The notes: generated from the sequence alone by a model not told the origin. Counted from the stretch's first letter, positions 21,094 to 29,852 are shown. The stretch is 64,000 nt of DNA from CAXMST01 sp963793415 (GCA_963793415.1 CAWCAC010000002.1:2976001-3040000); one strand, 5' to 3'. Made by a program: numbers and translations.

Positions 21094-21635
21094 GGCTTTA
21101 CCTCCGGCTTGTCGTCGGGCTTGACGCCGATGCCGGTGTAAGCGACCGGGTCGGCGTGGGCCTTCGCTTCCTCGGCCGCCTCGGTCGCGGTCGGAGTCGG
21201 CGAGGAAAGGGTCTCCTTGGTCACCATGACCTCGGCGATCGCCATCGTCGGCGCGGGCGAGGAGCCCTTCTCGACGAGCTTCTTGGCAACGAGGGCGGCG
21301 ATCCCGGCGACGATCAGGAAGAGGATCGCTTCGATCGTGAAGCCGATCCAGATCGAGCTCTCGATGCCGAGGATGTCGTTGATCAGCCAGCCGCCGGCGA
21401 ACATCAGCATGAACAGCGCGCAGAGCACGAAGATGCCCGCGGCGAGGCCAACGACCGAGCCCTTGAGCAGCTCGGTGACCTTCTCGGTGACCTCCGTCTT
21501 GGCGAGCTCGATCTCCTCGCGGACGAGAATCGAGACGCGTTCGGAGACGTCGAGGACGAGCTCGCCGACGCCCCGGTCCTTCTCGGTCGGGGGCGTCGAA
21601 GGTGGCTGCCCGCCGGTGCCGGGTGTGCCAGCCAT
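21090..21635 (-). CDS. Actinobacterial holin-X family (phage holin superfamily III) membrane protein
   Basis: A 181-residue protein with a long amphipathic helix (about 25-60: VGELVLDVSERVSILVREEI, LAKTEVTEKV), two adjacent transmembrane hairpin helices (about 60-88 and 95-118) and a disordered acidic/Pro tail. The pattern fits PF07332-type holin-X proteins. Despite the name these are usually chromosomal envelope proteins of unknown role, and no phage genes lie nearby. It is central in a three-gene operon with a 44-residue protein upstream (TAATG overlap) and the DUF3618 protein downstream (ATGA overlap). Confidence 0.85.
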   Translation of the reverse strand: MAGTPGTGGQPPSTPPTEKDRGVGELVLDVSERVSILVREEIELAKTEVTEKVTELLKGSVVGLAAGIFVLCALFMLMFAGGWLINDILGIESSIWIGFTIEAILFLIVAGIAALVAKKLVEKGSSPAPTMAIAEVMVTKETLSSPTPTATEAAEEAKAHADPVAYTGIGVKPDDKPEVKP

Positions 21636-21769
21636 TACTCGGGCGGGTCCTCGTCGAAGATCCGGCGCCAGAGGAAGGCAGAGAGGCGGTAGGCGGCCAT
21701 GCTCGCGAGCGCGCCGGTGCCGGCGAGCATGCCGGACCAGATCAGCTTTCGGACTACGTCGTTATCCAT
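21635..21769 (-). CDS. 44-residue membrane-associated protein heading the holin-X operon
   Basis: Small ORF, 44 residues: MDNDVVRKLIWSGMLAGTGA, then a hydrophobic/aromatic helix (about 10-35) and an acidic end FDEDPPE. ATG at 21769 follows GAGGT with 7-base spacing. The TAA stop shares one base with the ATG of the holin-X gene (TAATG). The good ribosome site, coupling to the next gene and Gly/Ala-rich helix make it a credible short gene. No homologue is recognised; it may form a complex with holin-X and the DUF3618 protein. Confidence 0.65.
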   Translation of the reverse strand: MDNDVVRKLIWSGMLAGTGALASMAAYRLSAFLWRRIFDEDPPE

Positions 21770-21883
21770 GGGATCTACCTCATACCCGCCATCGGTCGCC
21801 CGAATCGGCGGCGTTCTCGGGCTCGGGGAGGTGCGACCTTATCGCGACCGGGGCGGGAGGATGCTTGCAGGATCGCGTCAACC

Positions 21884-22501
21884 TCAATCGCGGCGCTCGA
21901 GCCCGCCGCAGATCAGCTCGACGATCATCGTCTGCGCCTCCGCGAACTCCTCGTCCGAGGTCGGCTTGAGCTCGAAGACCCAGCCGCTCAGCACCTGCTC
22001 GACGGCGCCGTAGTAGGCCATGCCGACGAAGTCGGCGTCGATGTCGGTGCGGAAGGCCCCGTCAGCCTGAGCGGCGGCGACGATCTGCGCCACCTGGTCG
22101 TACGCCTGGCGGATCTCCGGCAGGTGGGTGCGACCGAACGAGTTCGCCGCGCGCGTCACCTCGATGATGATCACCTTCATCAGGTCGGGGTCGTGGCGGT
22201 AGGACTCGATGATGAAGCCAGCGATCGCGGAGAGCTTCTCGCGGGGGGTGCCGGAGCCCTCCTTGACCTGCTCGCCCGCGGCCAACAGCAGCGACCAGCG
22301 TTCGGTGAACAGCTCCGTCATCACCGCTTCCTTGCTGCGGAAGTAGTGATAGACGAGGCCATAGGCGACGCCGGCCTCGTCGGCGATGTCGGCGACGCGG
22401 GTCGCGTGGTAGCCCTGGCGGGCGAAGACGCGGATCGCGGCGTCGAGAATCGCGCGGCGCTTGTCGACGGCAGCGGGTCTCGGGGTCTCGGTCTCAGGCA
22501 T
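21884..22501 (-). CDS. TetR/AcrR family transcriptional regulator
   Basis: A 205-residue TetR regulator. The N-terminal HTH (about 14-60) reads ILDAAIRVFARQGYHATRVA, then IADEAGVAYGLVYHYFRSK. The C-terminal ligand domain (about 65-205) is the variable type seen in regulators of fatty-acid or xenobiotic genes. The start overlaps the upstream nitrilase-like gene end by eight bases, so both form one operon. A dyad TGACTGACCAGTCA at 23394-23407, upstream of that gene, is the obvious candidate operator for autoregulation. The ligand is unknown. Confidence 0.9.
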   Translation of the reverse strand: MPETETPRPAAVDKRRAILDAAIRVFARQGYHATRVADIADEAGVAYGLVYHYFRSKEAVMTELFTERWSLLLAAGEQVKEGSGTPREKLSAIAGFIIESYRHDPDLMKVIIIEVTRAANSFGRTHLPEIRQAYDQVAQIVAAAQADGAFRTDIDADFVGMAYYGAVEQVLSGWVFELKPTSDEEFAEAQTMIVELICGGLERRD

Positions 22502-23342
22502 GTGATTCGGTCCTGGTCTGTTCGGGCCAACCGTATGCCGCCGGGCGGCGGTTGGCGAGGGACGGGAGGCGATTGCGGACGTCGGTGAGGACGTCCATGT
22601 CGAGGTCTGCGACGGCGAGGCCCTCGCCCTGCTCGACGACCGCGAGCAAGCGGCCCCAGGGGTCGGCGATCATCGAGTGGCCCCACGAGTCGTAGTGGGG
22701 CGGCGCCGCACCGGTCTGCCCGGCGGCGATCACGAAGAGCTGGTTCTCGATCGCGCGGGCGCGGATCAGGACCTCCCAGTGAGGTTCGCCCGTGACCGCG
22801 GTGAAGGCGCTCGGGATCGTCACGATCGATGCGCCTTCGAGCGCGAGCACCCGGTAGAGCTCGGGAAAGCGGAGGTCGTAACAAATGCTGAGCCCGATTC
22901 GGGCGCCAAGCTCGGCCGCGTCAGCGACGACGGGCTCGGAGCCGGCGCGCTCGTGCTCGGACTCGCGGTAGGAGACGCCGCCGACGTCGACGTCGAACAT
23001 GTGGATCTTGCGGTAGCGGGCGACGATCTCTCCCTCAGGGCCGATCATCACCGACGTGTTCGCAATCCGGTCGGAATCCTCGAGGCGCTCCCCGACCGAG
23101 CCGGCGACGAGGGTCAGCCCATGCTCGCGAGCCCAGCCCCGGGCGGCCTCGATCGCCGCATCACCCTCGATCGGCTCCGCCCGTTCGGCGAGCAGCTCGC
23201 CCGATCCGAGCAGGTTCCACTTCTCGGGGAGCACGACCAGGTCGGCTCCCGCCGCGGCGGCCTCGGCTACAAGCCGGGCGGCTGCCTCGAGGTTGCGGTC
23301 CGGGTCGTCGGTCGAATTGAGCTGTACGGCGGCTGCCCGCAT
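22494..23342 (-). CDS. Carbon-nitrogen hydrolase (nitrilase/omega-amidase class)
   Basis: Nitrilase-superfamily amidase, 282 residues. The catalytic Glu-Lys-Cys triad is visible: E40 (VVLPEKW), K112 (RYRKIHMFD) and C154 (LSICYDLRFPELYR). The YDLRFPE motif is typical of Nit1/Nit2-like omega-amidases, which deaminate alpha-keto acid amides or repair metabolites. ATG at 23342 is chosen because GAAGAGGGGGAG precedes it and the family begins here; longer upstream extensions lack support. Operon with the TetR gene immediately downstream. Confidence 0.9.
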   Translation of the reverse strand: MRAAAVQLNSTDDPDRNLEAAARLVAEAAAAGADLVVLPEKWNLLGSGELLAERAEPIEGDAAIEAARGWAREHGLTLVAGSVGERLEDSDRIANTSVMIGPEGEIVARYRKIHMFDVDVGGVSYRESEHERAGSEPVVADAAELGARIGLSICYDLRFPELYRVLALEGASIVTIPSAFTAVTGEPHWEVLIRARAIENQLFVIAAGQTGAAPPHYDSWGHSMIADPWGRLLAVVEQGEGLAVADLDMDVLTDVRNRLPSLANRRPAAYGWPEQTRTESHA

Positions 23343-23393
23343 CTCCCCCTCTTCCGTCGAGGTTCGGGCCCAGCCGGCCGGCATCCGGCTGGC

Positions 23394-23407
23394 TGACTGA
23401 CCAGTCA
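23394..23407. promoter_or_regulatory. Candidate TetR operator
   Basis: TGACTG-AC-CAGTCA is a perfect 6-2-6 dyad located 52 bp upstream of the nitrilase-like start, in the promoter region of the nitrilase-tetR operon. TetR regulators commonly bind such TGAC..GTCA palindromes and repress their own operon. Assignment to the TetR protein encoded at 21884-22501 is inferred from position. Confidence 0.55.
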
Positions 23408-23470
23408 ATCTACTGGAGAAGCGGCTCGATCAGCGGTCCAGCCCTGCCGAAAAGGGGCGACGTCGTCGCC

Positions 23471-23875
23471 TCAGCCGGTCGTCAGGATCAGCGTCAGCAC
23501 CGCTGCGACGACCAGCCCGCACTCGAGCAGGCCCATCATCGCCAGCGCGCCGAGCGGTTCCGTGGTCCCGGGCCCCACCCAGAGCAGCAGCCCGAACACG
23601 AGCGCCGCGGCGAGCGCCACTCCGCCCCAGGCGACGATCGCCAGTTCCCAGCGCCGGTCCCGGTCCTGCTCGGACGCGGCGATCCGGCGGTGCAGTGCGA
23701 AGGGGGCGAACAGCAGAAGCCCGAGGAGGCCAAGCGCGTAGACGACGAGCCAGGCCTCGATCCCCTCCGAGAGCGACAGGTAGGGGCCGGAGGCGAGCAG
23801 GGTGCCGATCGCGCCGGCGACGAGCAGGACGGCGCCGGCCCGGGCGCCGAGATCGAGCGCCCGGTCCCGGGTCAA
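23471..23875 (-). CDS. Four-helix integral membrane protein, unknown function
   Basis: A 134-residue protein with four clear hydrophobic segments: about 14-33, 40-60, 78-100 and 108-131. It has no catalytic motif I recognise. The layout resembles small DUF1634-like membrane proteins. The ATG overlaps the MerR regulator stop by four bases, so the pair is translationally coupled; the regulator may control its own membrane partner. The 128 bp between its stop and the nitrilase-like gene contains the candidate TetR operator. Confidence 0.8.
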   Translation of the reverse strand: MTRDRALDLGARAGAVLLVAGAIGTLLASGPYLSLSEGIEAWLVVYALGLLGLLLFAPFALHRRIAASEQDRDRRWELAIVAWGGVALAAALVFGLLLWVGPGTTEPLGALAMMGLLECGLVVAAVLTLILTTG

Positions 23876-24603
23876 GCTTCGTCCTCCCCGCTCTCGCCTG
23901 CTGCACGGGGACGGCGACGCTCGATCTCGCGGACCAGGACCTTGTCGTGCATCGCGGCGATCAAGGCGCGCAGCGGGCTGACGCCGGCCTCGAACAGCTC
24001 GACGGCGCGATCGGCTTCGTGCGGGCCGACCAGCTTCTCGGAGAGCATCGTCACCTCGCGCTCGGCGAGCTGCTCGAGCGGTTCGAGGAAGCGGGCAGCC
24101 TCGTGGACGGTGAACCCCATCCGTTCGTCGTAGCCGCCGGCCCTGAACCGCGCAATCGCATCGACGATGTGTGCGTCGCTGTCGGAGTACCCGTTCTCCT
24201 CGGGACCGATCACGCCGACGTCGGCGAGCGCCCGGATCACTTCCTCCGGAACCCCGGATCGGGCGGCGAGCTCGGCCTCCGGGATCCGCTCGAGCTCGCC
24301 CGCGAGGGCGAGCTCGAAGACGCGCTCGGAGGTCTCGATCCGCGACCGCAGGAGCTCCGGGTCGCCGCCGTCGCGGTCGAGCAGCTCCTTGATCACCCGC
24401 AGCGGCATGAACCGCTCCTCCTGGAGCTGCTTGATCAGCCGGATCCGCTCGACCAGCTCCGTCGGGTAGTAGGCCATGTTGCGCGAGGTCTTCTCGCCCT
24501 CGGGGAGCAGCCCCTCGCGGAGGTAATGGCGAACGGTCGCGACGGGCACCCCGGCCTCGGTCGCGAGCTCGCTGATCTTGAGGCGACCCTGCTCGTCGCT
24601 CAT
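23872..24603 (-). CDS. MerR family transcriptional regulator
   Basis: A 243-residue regulator. The N-terminal winged HTH (about 8-75) starts LKISELATEAGVPVATVRHY and continues to MAYYPTELVERI, as in MerR proteins. The C-terminal region is long (about 165 residues) and lacks obvious metal-binding Cys residues, so a small organic ligand or a protein signal is more likely. It sits between an OsmC gene upstream (ATGA overlap) and the four-helix membrane protein downstream (ATGA overlap) in one transcript. Confidence 0.9.
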   Translation of the reverse strand: MSDEQGRLKISELATEAGVPVATVRHYLREGLLPEGEKTSRNMAYYPTELVERIRLIKQLQEERFMPLRVIKELLDRDGGDPELLRSRIETSERVFELALAGELERIPEAELAARSGVPEEVIRALADVGVIGPEENGYSDSDAHIVDAIARFRAGGYDERMGFTVHEAARFLEPLEQLAEREVTMLSEKLVGPHEADRAVELFEAGVSPLRALIAAMHDKVLVREIERRRPRAAGESGEDEA

Positions 24604-25052
24604 TCGATCCCCTCGCTCGTCTCGGCGGTGTGCGGCTCGACCGTGACCGGGCAGCTGACCGAGTTGGCGATATAGCAGCGCCGGTGTGCCTCGCGGTGAA
24701 GCTCTTCGAGGACCTCGTCGGCGGGCGCGTCGCGGAACTCGACCGCGGGCCGCAGCTCGACGCGCGTGAAACTGAAGCTCCCGTGGTCGAGCCGGCCGAC
24801 GGCCCGGTCCTCGTAGGAGACGACTCTCAGGCGCCGCTCACGCGCGAGCGACAGGAACCAGAGCATGTGACAGGAAGAAAGCGCCGCGACGAACATCGCC
24901 TCCGGATCGGCTTTGGCCGGATCGCCGCCCCACTGCGGCGAGCAGGACCCGGCGACGGTGATGCCGCCGACCTCGATCCGATGCGCCCGCAGGTCCTGCT
25001 TGCCGCCCTCCCAGACGACGCGGGCCTCGTGCTCGGTCAGCGCCCCTTCCAC
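24600..25052 (-). CDS. OsmC family protein
   Basis: OsmC/Ohr-fold protein, 150 residues, of the OsmC-like branch. It has SPQWGGDPAKADPEAMFVAA, then LSSCHMLWFLSLA with the conserved peroxidatic-type Cys. The second Cys is in the HRRCYIANSVSCPVTVEP segment. Such proteins reduce organic hydroperoxides; this branch may instead handle acyl-thioesters. GTG at 25052 is used because it lies just before the domain and overlaps the crotonase gene end by 16 bases. The longer open frame upstream is only the crotonase shadow. Confidence 0.85.
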   Translation of the reverse strand: MEGALTEHEARVVWEGGKQDLRAHRIEVGGITVAGSCSPQWGGDPAKADPEAMFVAALSSCHMLWFLSLARERRLRVVSYEDRAVGRLDHGSFSFTRVELRPAVEFRDAPADEVLEELHREAHRRCYIANSVSCPVTVEPHTAETSEGIE

Positions 25053-25831
25053 TCCGGCTCCCGCTTCTCGAAGAAGGCGCTGACGCCCTCGAGGATGTCC
25101 TCGGTCGAGAAGGTGAGCGTGAGCTGGCTGCGCAGGTACTCGAGCGCGTCGTCGAGCGCCATGTCCTGCTGTCGGTACATCGCGTCGTGGCCGAGCTTCA
25201 TCAGCAGCGGCGACTTCGAGGCCAGCTTCGTGGCCCACTCGGCGACGGCGGCGTCGAACTCGTCCGCCGCCACGACCTTGTTGGCGAGGCCGAGCTCGAC
25301 CGCCTCCTGCGCCGGGATGCGCTCGCCGAGCAGGAGCATCTCGTTCACCTTCTTGCGGGGAACGTTGCGGTAGATGATCGCCATGATCATGTAGGGGAAG
25401 GCGCCGATGTTGATCTCCGGCGTCCCGAAGGTGATTCCCTCCTTGGCGATCAGCAGATCGCAGCACAGGGCGAGGCCGAGGCCGCCGGCGAGCACGTGCC
25501 CGTTGGCGGCGCAGAGGGTCGGCTTCCCGAGCCTCGGCATCAACCGGAAGAACTCGAGGAAGAGATCGTTGGCGTAGTGCTTCTCGACGAGCGGCACGTC
25601 GGCCGCGAAGCCGCCGAGATCGGCCCCCGCGCAGAAGACCTTCTCGCCCGAGCCGGTCAGGACCACCGCTCTCACCTCGTCGGAGTCACGGGCGAGCTTG
25701 ACCGCGTCGACGAGCTCGGTAAGAAGCTGAGTCGAGAGCGCGTTGCGCTGCTCCGGGCGGTTCAGTGTCAGTGTCGCGACACCGTCGTCGACCGAGTACA
25801 GAAGCTGCTCGTATGCGCCCTCGCCGGCCAT
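25037..25831 (-). CDS. Enoyl-CoA hydratase/isomerase (crotonase)
   Basis: Crotonase-fold enzyme, 264 residues, probably hydrating or isomerising enoyl-CoA in beta-oxidation or a related pathway. Oxyanion-hole segments are FCAGADLGGF (about 66-75) and ANGHVLAGGLGLAL (about 109-122). The active-site helix region is TPEINIGAFPYM. Glu residues sit where dehydrating crotonases have them, but the exact reaction is not determined. It ends with PEWKGR, as does the crotonase at 27323. A dyad site at 25853-25882 lies just upstream and has a near copy at 31540-31566. First gene of the crotonase-osmC-merR-membrane operon. Confidence 0.9.
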   Translation of the reverse strand: MAGEGAYEQLLYSVDDGVATLTLNRPEQRNALSTQLLTELVDAVKLARDSDEVRAVVLTGSGEKVFCAGADLGGFAADVPLVEKHYANDLFLEFFRLMPRLGKPTLCAANGHVLAGGLGLALCCDLLIAKEGITFGTPEINIGAFPYMIMAIIYRNVPRKKVNEMLLLGERIPAQEAVELGLANKVVAADEFDAAVAEWATKLASKSPLLMKLGHDAMYRQQDMALDDALEYLRSQLTLTFSTEDILEGVSAFFEKREPEWKGR

Positions 25832-25852
25832 CGCGGTGACCCTACCAACGCA

Positions 25853-25882
25853 GGAAGTAGGAAGTGATGCTGCTCACTTTGG
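25853..25882. promoter_or_regulatory. Candidate operator shared by two acyl-CoA genes (site 1)
   Basis: GGAAGTAG followed by the dyad AAGTGATGCTGCTCACTT (25862-25879; AAGTGA-N6-TCACTT). It lies 22-51 bp upstream of the crotonase start. The same GAAGTAGGAAGTGATRCTG string occurs at 31540 upstream of an acyl-CoA dehydrogenase. This pattern suggests a common repressor of fatty-acid-type genes; the protein is not identified. Confidence 0.6.
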
Positions 25883-27258
25883 CTGGTCCGCGACGGTCAG
25901 CGCCTCGGCGCCGATCGCGAGCGTGAACGGAAGGGCCGCGAGCGCCGCCAGCCCGATCGCGACCCAGCCGGCATCGAACGCAGCGACGGCGTCGGCAGGC
26001 GCCGGCGTCCCGACCACGGCGACGACGATCGCGACGCCGAGCGCCGCTCCGACCTGGCGGGTCGCCGAGTTGACGGCGCCACCGGCGGCGAAGCGTGGCC
26101 GCCGGGATCGCCTGCAGCGCCGCGCTCGAGAGCAGCGAGACCGCGAGCCCGGCACCGGCGCCGACGCAGGATCGGTGCCGGGCAGCAGGGCGGCGACGTA
26201 TTCGGCCTCGCGACCTCGAGCTCCGTCGCCATCCAAGCGGAGCCGGCCACGAACAGCAAGATTCCGGCCGAGGCCCGGCGCAGCAGGCTCGCCCCCTCGG
26301 CCGTGCGGCCGCCGATACCGGCCGCGAGCGCTGCGACCAGCGGGGCCGGCGCCAGGGCGAGGCCCGCCTCGATCGCGCTGTAACCCCAGACCGTCGTCAT
26401 GAACAGGACGATCGCGAAGATCAGGCCGTAGAAGGCGATGCCCATCGCCAGTGAGGCGACGTTGGCGAGCGAGAAGGCGCGCGACGAGAACAGGTCGAGG
26501 TCGAGCGCCGGGACCAGGGCCCGGCGCGTGCGCAGCACGAACAGAGGCGTCAACACCGCGAAGGCCGCGAAGGAGCCGAGCGTCGCGGTGCTGGTCCAGC
26601 CCCACTGGTCACCCTGGACGAGCGCGAGGACGAGCGCGCCCACAGCAGCCGCAGAGAGCCCGATCCCGACCGGGTCCGGGAGCCGCGTGGTCGACTCGTC
26701 CCGCGACTCGCGCAGTCGTCCCCACCCGAGCGCCAGCACCCCGGCGGCGATCGGGAGATTGATCAGGAACACCCAGTGCCAGCTCGCGAACTCGACCAGC
26801 AGTCCGCCGAGCGGCGGCCCGAGTGCGACCGCCACGGCTCCTGCCGCGACCCAGAGCGAGATCGCGGTGGTCCGCTGCTCCTGCGGGAACGCCTCCAGGA
26901 CCAGACCCTGCGAGGCGGGGACCAGCATCGCGCCGCCGACAGCCTGCAGGACGCGAAAGGCGATCAGCACTCCCGCATCGCCGGCCGCCGCACAGCCGGC
27001 GGAGGCGAGCGCGAAGACGACGATCCCGATCCCGAACAGGCGCTTGCGGCCGAAACGGTCGCTGATCCTCCCGCCCGGGACGAGCAGAGCGGCGAAGGTG
27101 ATGTTGTACGCCGCGAGAATCCAGGCGAGGGTTTCGCGGGACGTGTCCGCGAACTCCGCCTCGATGTCCGGAAAGGCGATGTTGACGACGGTCACGTCGA
27201 GGTAGACGAGAAAGCTCGCCGCCGAAGCGATCACCAGCACCTGCCTGCGGTGGCTCAT
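25874..27258 (-). pseudogene. Frameshifted DHA2-type MFS drug exporter
   Basis: Reads as a 14-helix-type major facilitator of the EmrB/QacA family from ATG 27258. The motif-A-like loop is GRISDRFGRKRLF, then LQAVGGAMLVPAS and about ten helices. After about residue 340 (TELEVAR) the frame breaks. The expected continuation appears successively in a second frame (EAEYVAALLPGT), a third frame (GAGAGLAVSLLSSAALQAIP) and again the second frame (RFAAGGAVNSATRQVG), all within about 26100-26220. The frame then stays open to a stop at 25874. Several indels in about 120 bp make a broken gene most likely, though clustered sequencing errors cannot be excluded. Confidence 0.8.
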
Positions 27259-27322
27259 CGCGGCGAGACTATGCGAGATCCCTGCGAGCGGCCCCGGCTC
27301 GGGGATCGATTAGGGTCGCGCC

Positions 27323-28087
27323 ATGACCGAAAAGCTTCGTACCGAGCGCCGCGGCGCAGTCCTCGTCCTGACGATCGACCGGCCCGAGGTCAAGAACGCC
27401 CTCGACTTCGAGACCGCGGATGCGATCGCGACCGCGATGGACGAGCTCGAGGAGAGCGACGCCCTGCAGGCCGCCGTGATCACCGGCGCCGACGGCTTCT
27501 TCTCCTCCGGCATGGATCTCGCCGCATTCCAGCGCGGCGACGTCCCCTACGTAGGCAGCCGCGGCGTCTTCGGAGTCGCCAACAAGCCTCCCGTGAAGCC
27601 GCTGATCGCCGCCGTCGAGGGCGGCGCGCTGGCCGGCGGCTTCGAGCTGATGCTCGCCTGCGACATGGTCGTCGCCGCCTCCGGCTCCCGCTTCGGGATC
27701 CCCGAGGTCAAGCGCGGGTTGATCGCCGCGGCCGGGGCGCTGCTCGAGTTGCCGAAGCGGATCCCGCCGGCGATCGCGATGGAGCTGGCGCTGACCGGCG
27801 AGCCGATCGATGCAGACCGCGCCGCCCATCTCGGCCTCGTCAATCACGTGACCCGTCCCGGTGACGCGCTCGACGAGGGGGTCGCGCTCGCCGAGCGGAT
27901 CGCAGCCAACGCGCCGCTGGCGATCGTCGCCTCCAAGCGCGTGCTCCGGGAGACCCTGGAGTGGCCTGCCGCCGAGGCATGGGGCAACCAGGGCGAAATC
28001 GCGGGGCCGGTGCTGACCTCAGAGGACGCGCAGGAAGGCGCACGCGCCTTCGTCGAGAAGCGCGCACCCGAATGGAAGGGCCGCTAG
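27323..28087 (+). CDS. Enoyl-CoA hydratase/isomerase (crotonase)
   Basis: A 254-residue crotonase. Oxyanion-hole segments are FFSSGMDLAAF (about 58-68) and AAVEGGALAGGFELML (about 93-108); substrate-side helix is FGIPEVKRGLIAA. The usual paired catalytic Glu positions are only partly matched, so a hydratase, isomerase or thioesterase-like reaction are all possible. ATG at 27323 lies 65 bp from the divergent MFS pseudogene start. The C-terminus PEWKGR matches the crotonase at 25037, suggesting paralogues. Confidence 0.9.
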   Translation: MTEKLRTERRGAVLVLTIDRPEVKNALDFETADAIATAMDELEESDALQAAVITGADGFFSSGMDLAAFQRGDVPYVGSRGVFGVANKPPVKPLIAAVEGGALAGGFELMLACDMVVAASGSRFGIPEVKRGLIAAAGALLELPKRIPPAIAMELALTGEPIDADRAAHLGLVNHVTRPGDALDEGVALAERIAANAPLAIVASKRVLRETLEWPAAEAWGNQGEIAGPVLTSEDAQEGARAFVEKRAPEWKGR

Positions 28088-28112
28088 GCCGCTGCTCGGA
28101 GGCGGCCCGGGC

Positions 28113-29852
28113 TCAGAAGCCCTGCAGGTCGCCCGACTGCATGCGGTTGCCGAGCTCGCCGCGATCGAGCACCCGGACGAGGGCGTCGACGACGGCGCCG
28201 TCGAACTGACTGCCCGCGTAGCGCCCGATCTCGGCCAGCGCCTCCTCGTTCGAGCGGGCCGGCCGGTAGGGCCGTTCGCTCGTGATCGCGTCGTAGGACT
28301 CGGCGACCGCGAGGATCTTCGCCTCGAGCGGGATCGCATCGGCGGAGAGGCCGCGGGGGTAGCCGTGGCCGTCGGGCTGCTCGTGGCGGGCGAGCACCCA
28401 CTCGCGAATGTCGGTCAGCTCGCGCGCGCCGAGGATCCGCGCAGCCATCTCGGGGTGGCGGCGGACCTGGTCCCACTCGCCGGGCGAGAGCGGTCCGGGC
28501 TTGTCGAGGATCGCGTCGGGGATCCCGACCTTGCCGATGTCGTGCAGCATTCCGGCCAGGCGTAGGCGCTGGACGCGCTGCGCCGGCAGGCCGAGCTCGT
28601 TGCCGATCAACTCGCAGTAGCGGGAGACGTTGAGCGAGTGGGCGGCGGTGCGGGCATCGCGGAGGTCGAGGACCTCGGCGAGGCTGAGGACGGTGCTGAG
28701 GTGGGTGCGCCGCTCGGTCAAGCCGCGCGAGGGGTCGCCGGAGAGCACGTCCTCGAGCTCGACGCTGTAGACGACGGCGCGATCGCCGCCGAGCGCCCGG
28801 GCCGCCTCGCAGGCCGCTCCCGCGGACTGGCGCAGCGCTTCGGCGCTCGCAGCGTGCTTGGGAAAAGCGGCGACGCCGACGCTCGTCGACAGGGGTATGT
28901 CCCACTCGCGGTAGGCGCGACGCAGCCGCGCGAGGACCTGCTCGGCGAGCAGAAAGGCGGTGTTCTCATCGGTCTCCGGCAGCCCGATCGAGAACTCGGC
29001 GGCACCGGTCCTGGCGACGACGTCGATGCGCCGGGTCGAGTCGTCGAGGATCTGCGCGATCTCGGAGGTGATCGAGTCGGCGGCGCGGTCGCCGCGCTTG
29101 CCGCGGTAGTCCATCAGCCCGGTCACCTGGACGTTGAGGAGGCTGACGCGGTGCGCGCCCATCCGGGCCCGCTCGAGCTCGCTGCCGAGCTGCTCGGCGA
29201 GGCCGCGCCCGTTGAGCAGGCCGGTCTGGACGTCGGTCCGGGCCGACTCGAGGATCTCGGACATCAGGTTCTCGACCCGCGCCCGTAGATAGGCGAGCAT
29301 CGTTCCGACGACGATCAGCGAGCCGACCGTGATCACGAAGTGGTGGAAGACGTTGCCGCTCTCGACGTCCGGAGCGCCCGACATGCCGCTGATGACGAAG
29401 ATCGCGAAGAGATAGTTGAGCGCCGCGAAGGCGATGTGGAGGGCGGCGTCGAACCGCGTCAGGAAGTAGTAGACGTAGACGCAGGGGAAGAGGTAGAGGA
29501 GCGCGTAAGCGCTGGTCGGGTCGCGGCTGAAGATGACCGAGGCGGTGATCAGCAAGGTGCCGAACCCCGGCATCCAGCGCAGCCAGGAGGTCGGGACCTT
29601 CGGCGCCAGCACCCAGGCGGTGATCGCGGTGATCCAGGAGATCCCGTTGAGGATCAAGAGCTCCGTCGTCAGGAACGACGACGGGTGCGGGAGGACGACG
29701 CCGAGGATGCCGACGATCGCGCCGCAGAACAGAAACGCCGCCTGCGCCCGGACGATCGGAGTCGTCTCGGTGTGCAGCCCCTGCGCCGGCGTTCCTCCGA
29801 GTCCGGGGACCCGGGAGTCCTTTTCGTATTCCCCCACCGGGAACAACCCCAT
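28113..29852 (-). CDS. Membrane-bound degenerate GGDEF plus HD-GYP-type phosphodiesterase
   Basis: A 579-residue signalling protein. Residues about 35-200 form six hydrophobic helices acting as a membrane sensor. A GGDEF-like domain follows (about 210-365), with TGAAEF in place of GGDEF. The C-terminal domain (about 390-570) is HD-type: AGMLHDIGKVGIP gives the HD pair and HEQPDGHGYPRGL corresponds to the HD-GYP signature. c-di-GMP or pGpG hydrolysis is the likely activity, with the degenerate GGDEF domain regulatory. It converges with the crotonase gene with a 25-bp gap. Confidence 0.88.
   Translation of the reverse strand: MGLFPVGEYEKDSRVPGLGGTPAQGLHTETTPIVRAQAAFLFCGAIVGILGVVLPHPSSFLTTELLILNGISWITAITAWVLAPKVPTSWLRWMPGFGTLLITASVIFSRDPTSAYALLYLFPCVYVYYFLTRFDAALHIAFAALNYLFAIFVISGMSGAPDVESGNVFHHFVITVGSLIVVGTMLAYLRARVENLMSEILESARTDVQTGLLNGRGLAEQLGSELERARMGAHRVSLLNVQVTGLMDYRGKRGDRAADSITSEIAQILDDSTRRIDVVARTGAAEFSIGLPETDENTAFLLAEQVLARLRRAYREWDIPLSTSVGVAAFPKHAASAEALRQSAGAACEAARALGGDRAVVYSVELEDVLSGDPSRGLTERRTHLSTVLSLAEVLDLRDARTAAHSLNVSRYCELIGNELGLPAQRVQRLRLAGMLHDIGKVGIPDAILDKPGPLSPGEWDQVRRHPEMAARILGARELTDIREWVLARHEQPDGHGYPRGLSADAIPLEAKILAVAESYDAITSERPYRPARSNEEALAEIGRYAGSQFDGAVVDALVRVLDRGELGNRMQSGDLQGF

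Noticed and set aside
21090..21635. Prophage holin
   Set aside because: Despite the family name there are no lysin, capsid or integrase genes nearby; holin-X proteins are ordinary chromosomal genes in actinobacteria.
26090..26230. Programmed ribosomal frameshift in the MFS gene
   Set aside because: Three frame changes without slippery sequences or pseudoknots do not fit recoding; decay or sequence error fits better.
25874..26605. Separate 243-residue gene
   Set aside because: Only its C-terminal 70 residues make sense and they are the end of the broken MFS exporter; the rest is out of frame.
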